From Streptosporangiales bacterium (GTDB taxonomy: Bacteria; Actinomycetota; Actinomycetes; Streptosporangiales; WHST01), in the NCBI GenBank assembly GCA_009379955.1, contig WHST01000005.1, positions 37,630 to 101,629 of the forward strand: 64,000 nucleotides of DNA. Direction: 5' to 3'. A program made the position numbers and the translations under genes. Positions 63,155 through 64,000 of the stretch are shown one piece after another (positions within the stretch are counted from its first letter, which is position 1; each line of letters starts with the position of its first letter). The notes below the pieces were generated by a model. It saw nothing but the letters and a program-made list of their open reading frames with translations, did not search any database and was not told where the DNA came from.

Positions 63155-64000
63155 GCGCCGGTCGCCTGCCCGCTCAACGCGTTCCAGCACGAGACGAGGC
63201 GTACGAGACCCGCGTGGAGCACCTCGAACGGGACCGCGTAGCCGATCCGCAGCCACTCGTCGAGTGCGTCGTGACAGCTGAAGGTGGGTCCGGCGAGGAC
63301 GTCGACGCCGGCGCGTCCGGCGCGTTCGGCGAAGGCGGTGGCGGACCAGCCTTCGGGCAGCTCCACCCACATCGACCCGCCACCTGCCGGCACCCGCGGA
63401 CGCCAGTCGGGCAGCTCAGCCGCAAGCGTGTCGAGCACTGTCGCGCGCGCGGCGCCGAGTGCCGCACGTCGCGCGGCACGAGCCTCGTCCGCGCGACCGA
63501 GCAGGCGTGCGGTGACGAGCTGTGCCGGTATCGACGTGCCGAGATCCTCGGCGCCCTTCACGACGGTCAGGCGGTCGACGGTGCTCCGGTCGGCACGCAG
63601 CCAGCCGACCCGCAGGCCGCCCCAGAAGCCCTTGCTCGCCGAGCCGATCGTGACGATGCGGCCGCCGTGGGCGGCGAGCGGCCTGGGCATCGGCCCGTCG
63701 ACGAGGACGTCCGCCGTCGCGGCGTCATCGACGACCGTGAAACCGAGATCGGTCGACATGCGCGCAACGGCCGTGCGCGCCTGGTTCGGCAGCACGGCGC
63801 CGGTGGGGTTGTTGACCGTCGACTGCAACAGGACGAACGCCGGCCGGTGCCGGCGGACCGCGACCTCGAGTGCATCCACCGCCACGCCGTGGTCGCCGCT
63901 CGGCACGCCGACGAGCTGCGCGCCGGCGGTGCGGAGGATCTCGATCGCGCCGCGGAACGACGGCTCCTCGATGACCACGGTGTCGCCGGGACGCAGGAGC
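63151..64000 (-). CDS. MocR-type/class I aminotransferase-domain protein, N-terminus beyond window
   Basis: The visible 282 residues are the C-terminal two-thirds of a fold-type I PLP domain: VVIEEPSFRGAIEILRTAGA, STVNNPTGAVLPNQARTAVA, VVDDAATADVLVDG (PLP Asp) and TIGSASKGFWGGLRVGWLR with the PLP Lys. The RLGLLG-like C-terminal pattern is typical of MocR/PdxR regulators, which carry an N-terminal GntR helix-turn-helix; that part lies beyond the right edge. A plain aminotransferase is the alternative. Confidence 0.85.
   Translation of the reverse strand, partial: LLRPGDTVVIEEPSFRGAIEILRTAGAQLVGVPSGDHGVAVDALEVAVRRHRPAFVLLQSTVNNPTGAVLPNQARTAVARMSTDLGFTVVDDAATADVLVDGPMPRPLAAHGGRIVTIGSASKGFWGGLRVGWLRADRSTVDRLTVVKGAEDLGTSIPAQLVTARLLGRADEARAARRAALGAARATVLDTLAAELPDWRPRVPAGGGSMWVELPEGWSATAFAERAGRAGVDVLAGPTFSCHDALDEWLRIGYAVPFEVLHAGLVRLVSCWNALSGQATGA

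Noticed and set aside
1..64000. tRNA genes, CRISPR arrays, integrases, IS elements or att repeats
   Set aside because: None was recognised by eye on either strand; the defence island edges are therefore not defined by a mobile element.

Overview
The window is a stretch of high-GC actinobacterial chromosome. The signs are strong G/C third-position bias, many GTG starts, rare TTA leucine codons, a mycothiol-type DinB-fold gene, DUF190/FluC pairing and DUF2397-type proteins. The genus cannot be fixed from the sequence. No rRNA, tRNA, CRISPR array, integrase or IS element was recognised.

Left flank (1-8.4 kb): a TetR regulator cut by the window edge and its palindromic operator; a tandem pair of FluC/CrcB fluoride channels preceded by a candidate fluoride riboswitch, divergent from a DUF190 gene; an ArsR-SRPBCC-mycothiol enzyme operon whose last gene carries a frameshift; a three-gene operon of unknown role; purU; and a decayed alpha-hydroxy-acid oxidase gene.

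Defence island (8.4-36.8 kb): a complete four-gene Wadjet system of the DUF2397/DUF2398/SMC-like/DUF2399 kind (jetABCD) is followed after 132 bp, on the same strand, by a complete class 1 DISARM system (drmD-drmMI-drmA-drmB-drmC). A PIN toxin/antitoxin pair sits antisense between drmMI and drmA, and a second VapBC pair follows drmC from an apparently leaderless promoter. Downstream lies a five-gene group that I cannot match to a named system: a short helical protein, a small membrane protein, a small soluble protein, a Ser/Thr kinase with a C-terminal helical repeat region, and a UvrD-like helicase with an N-terminal RelE/ParE-like domain. This is the best candidate for something undescribed.

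Right flank (36.8-64 kb): a chimeric CPBP::MFS pseudogene; a MetE-like protein; a complete sugar ABC importer with an oxidoreductase; a second sugar importer lacking its own ATPase, with GH1 and GH5-like glycosidases and a LacI regulator with three TGAACCGGTTCA-type operators; an adenylate cyclase plus cyclic-nucleotide-binding protein and a Nudix hydrolase; and a divergent catabolic cluster (E1 alpha/beta and an MFS symporter on one side; a lyase, SDR, VOC protein, cyclase-family hydrolase and LacI regulator on the other) around two CAAACGTTTG operators. The window ends in a DUF624 membrane protein and a truncated MocR-type aminotransferase-domain gene. Long perfect hairpins, two of them near-identical copies, sit at several gene ends and probably act as terminators.
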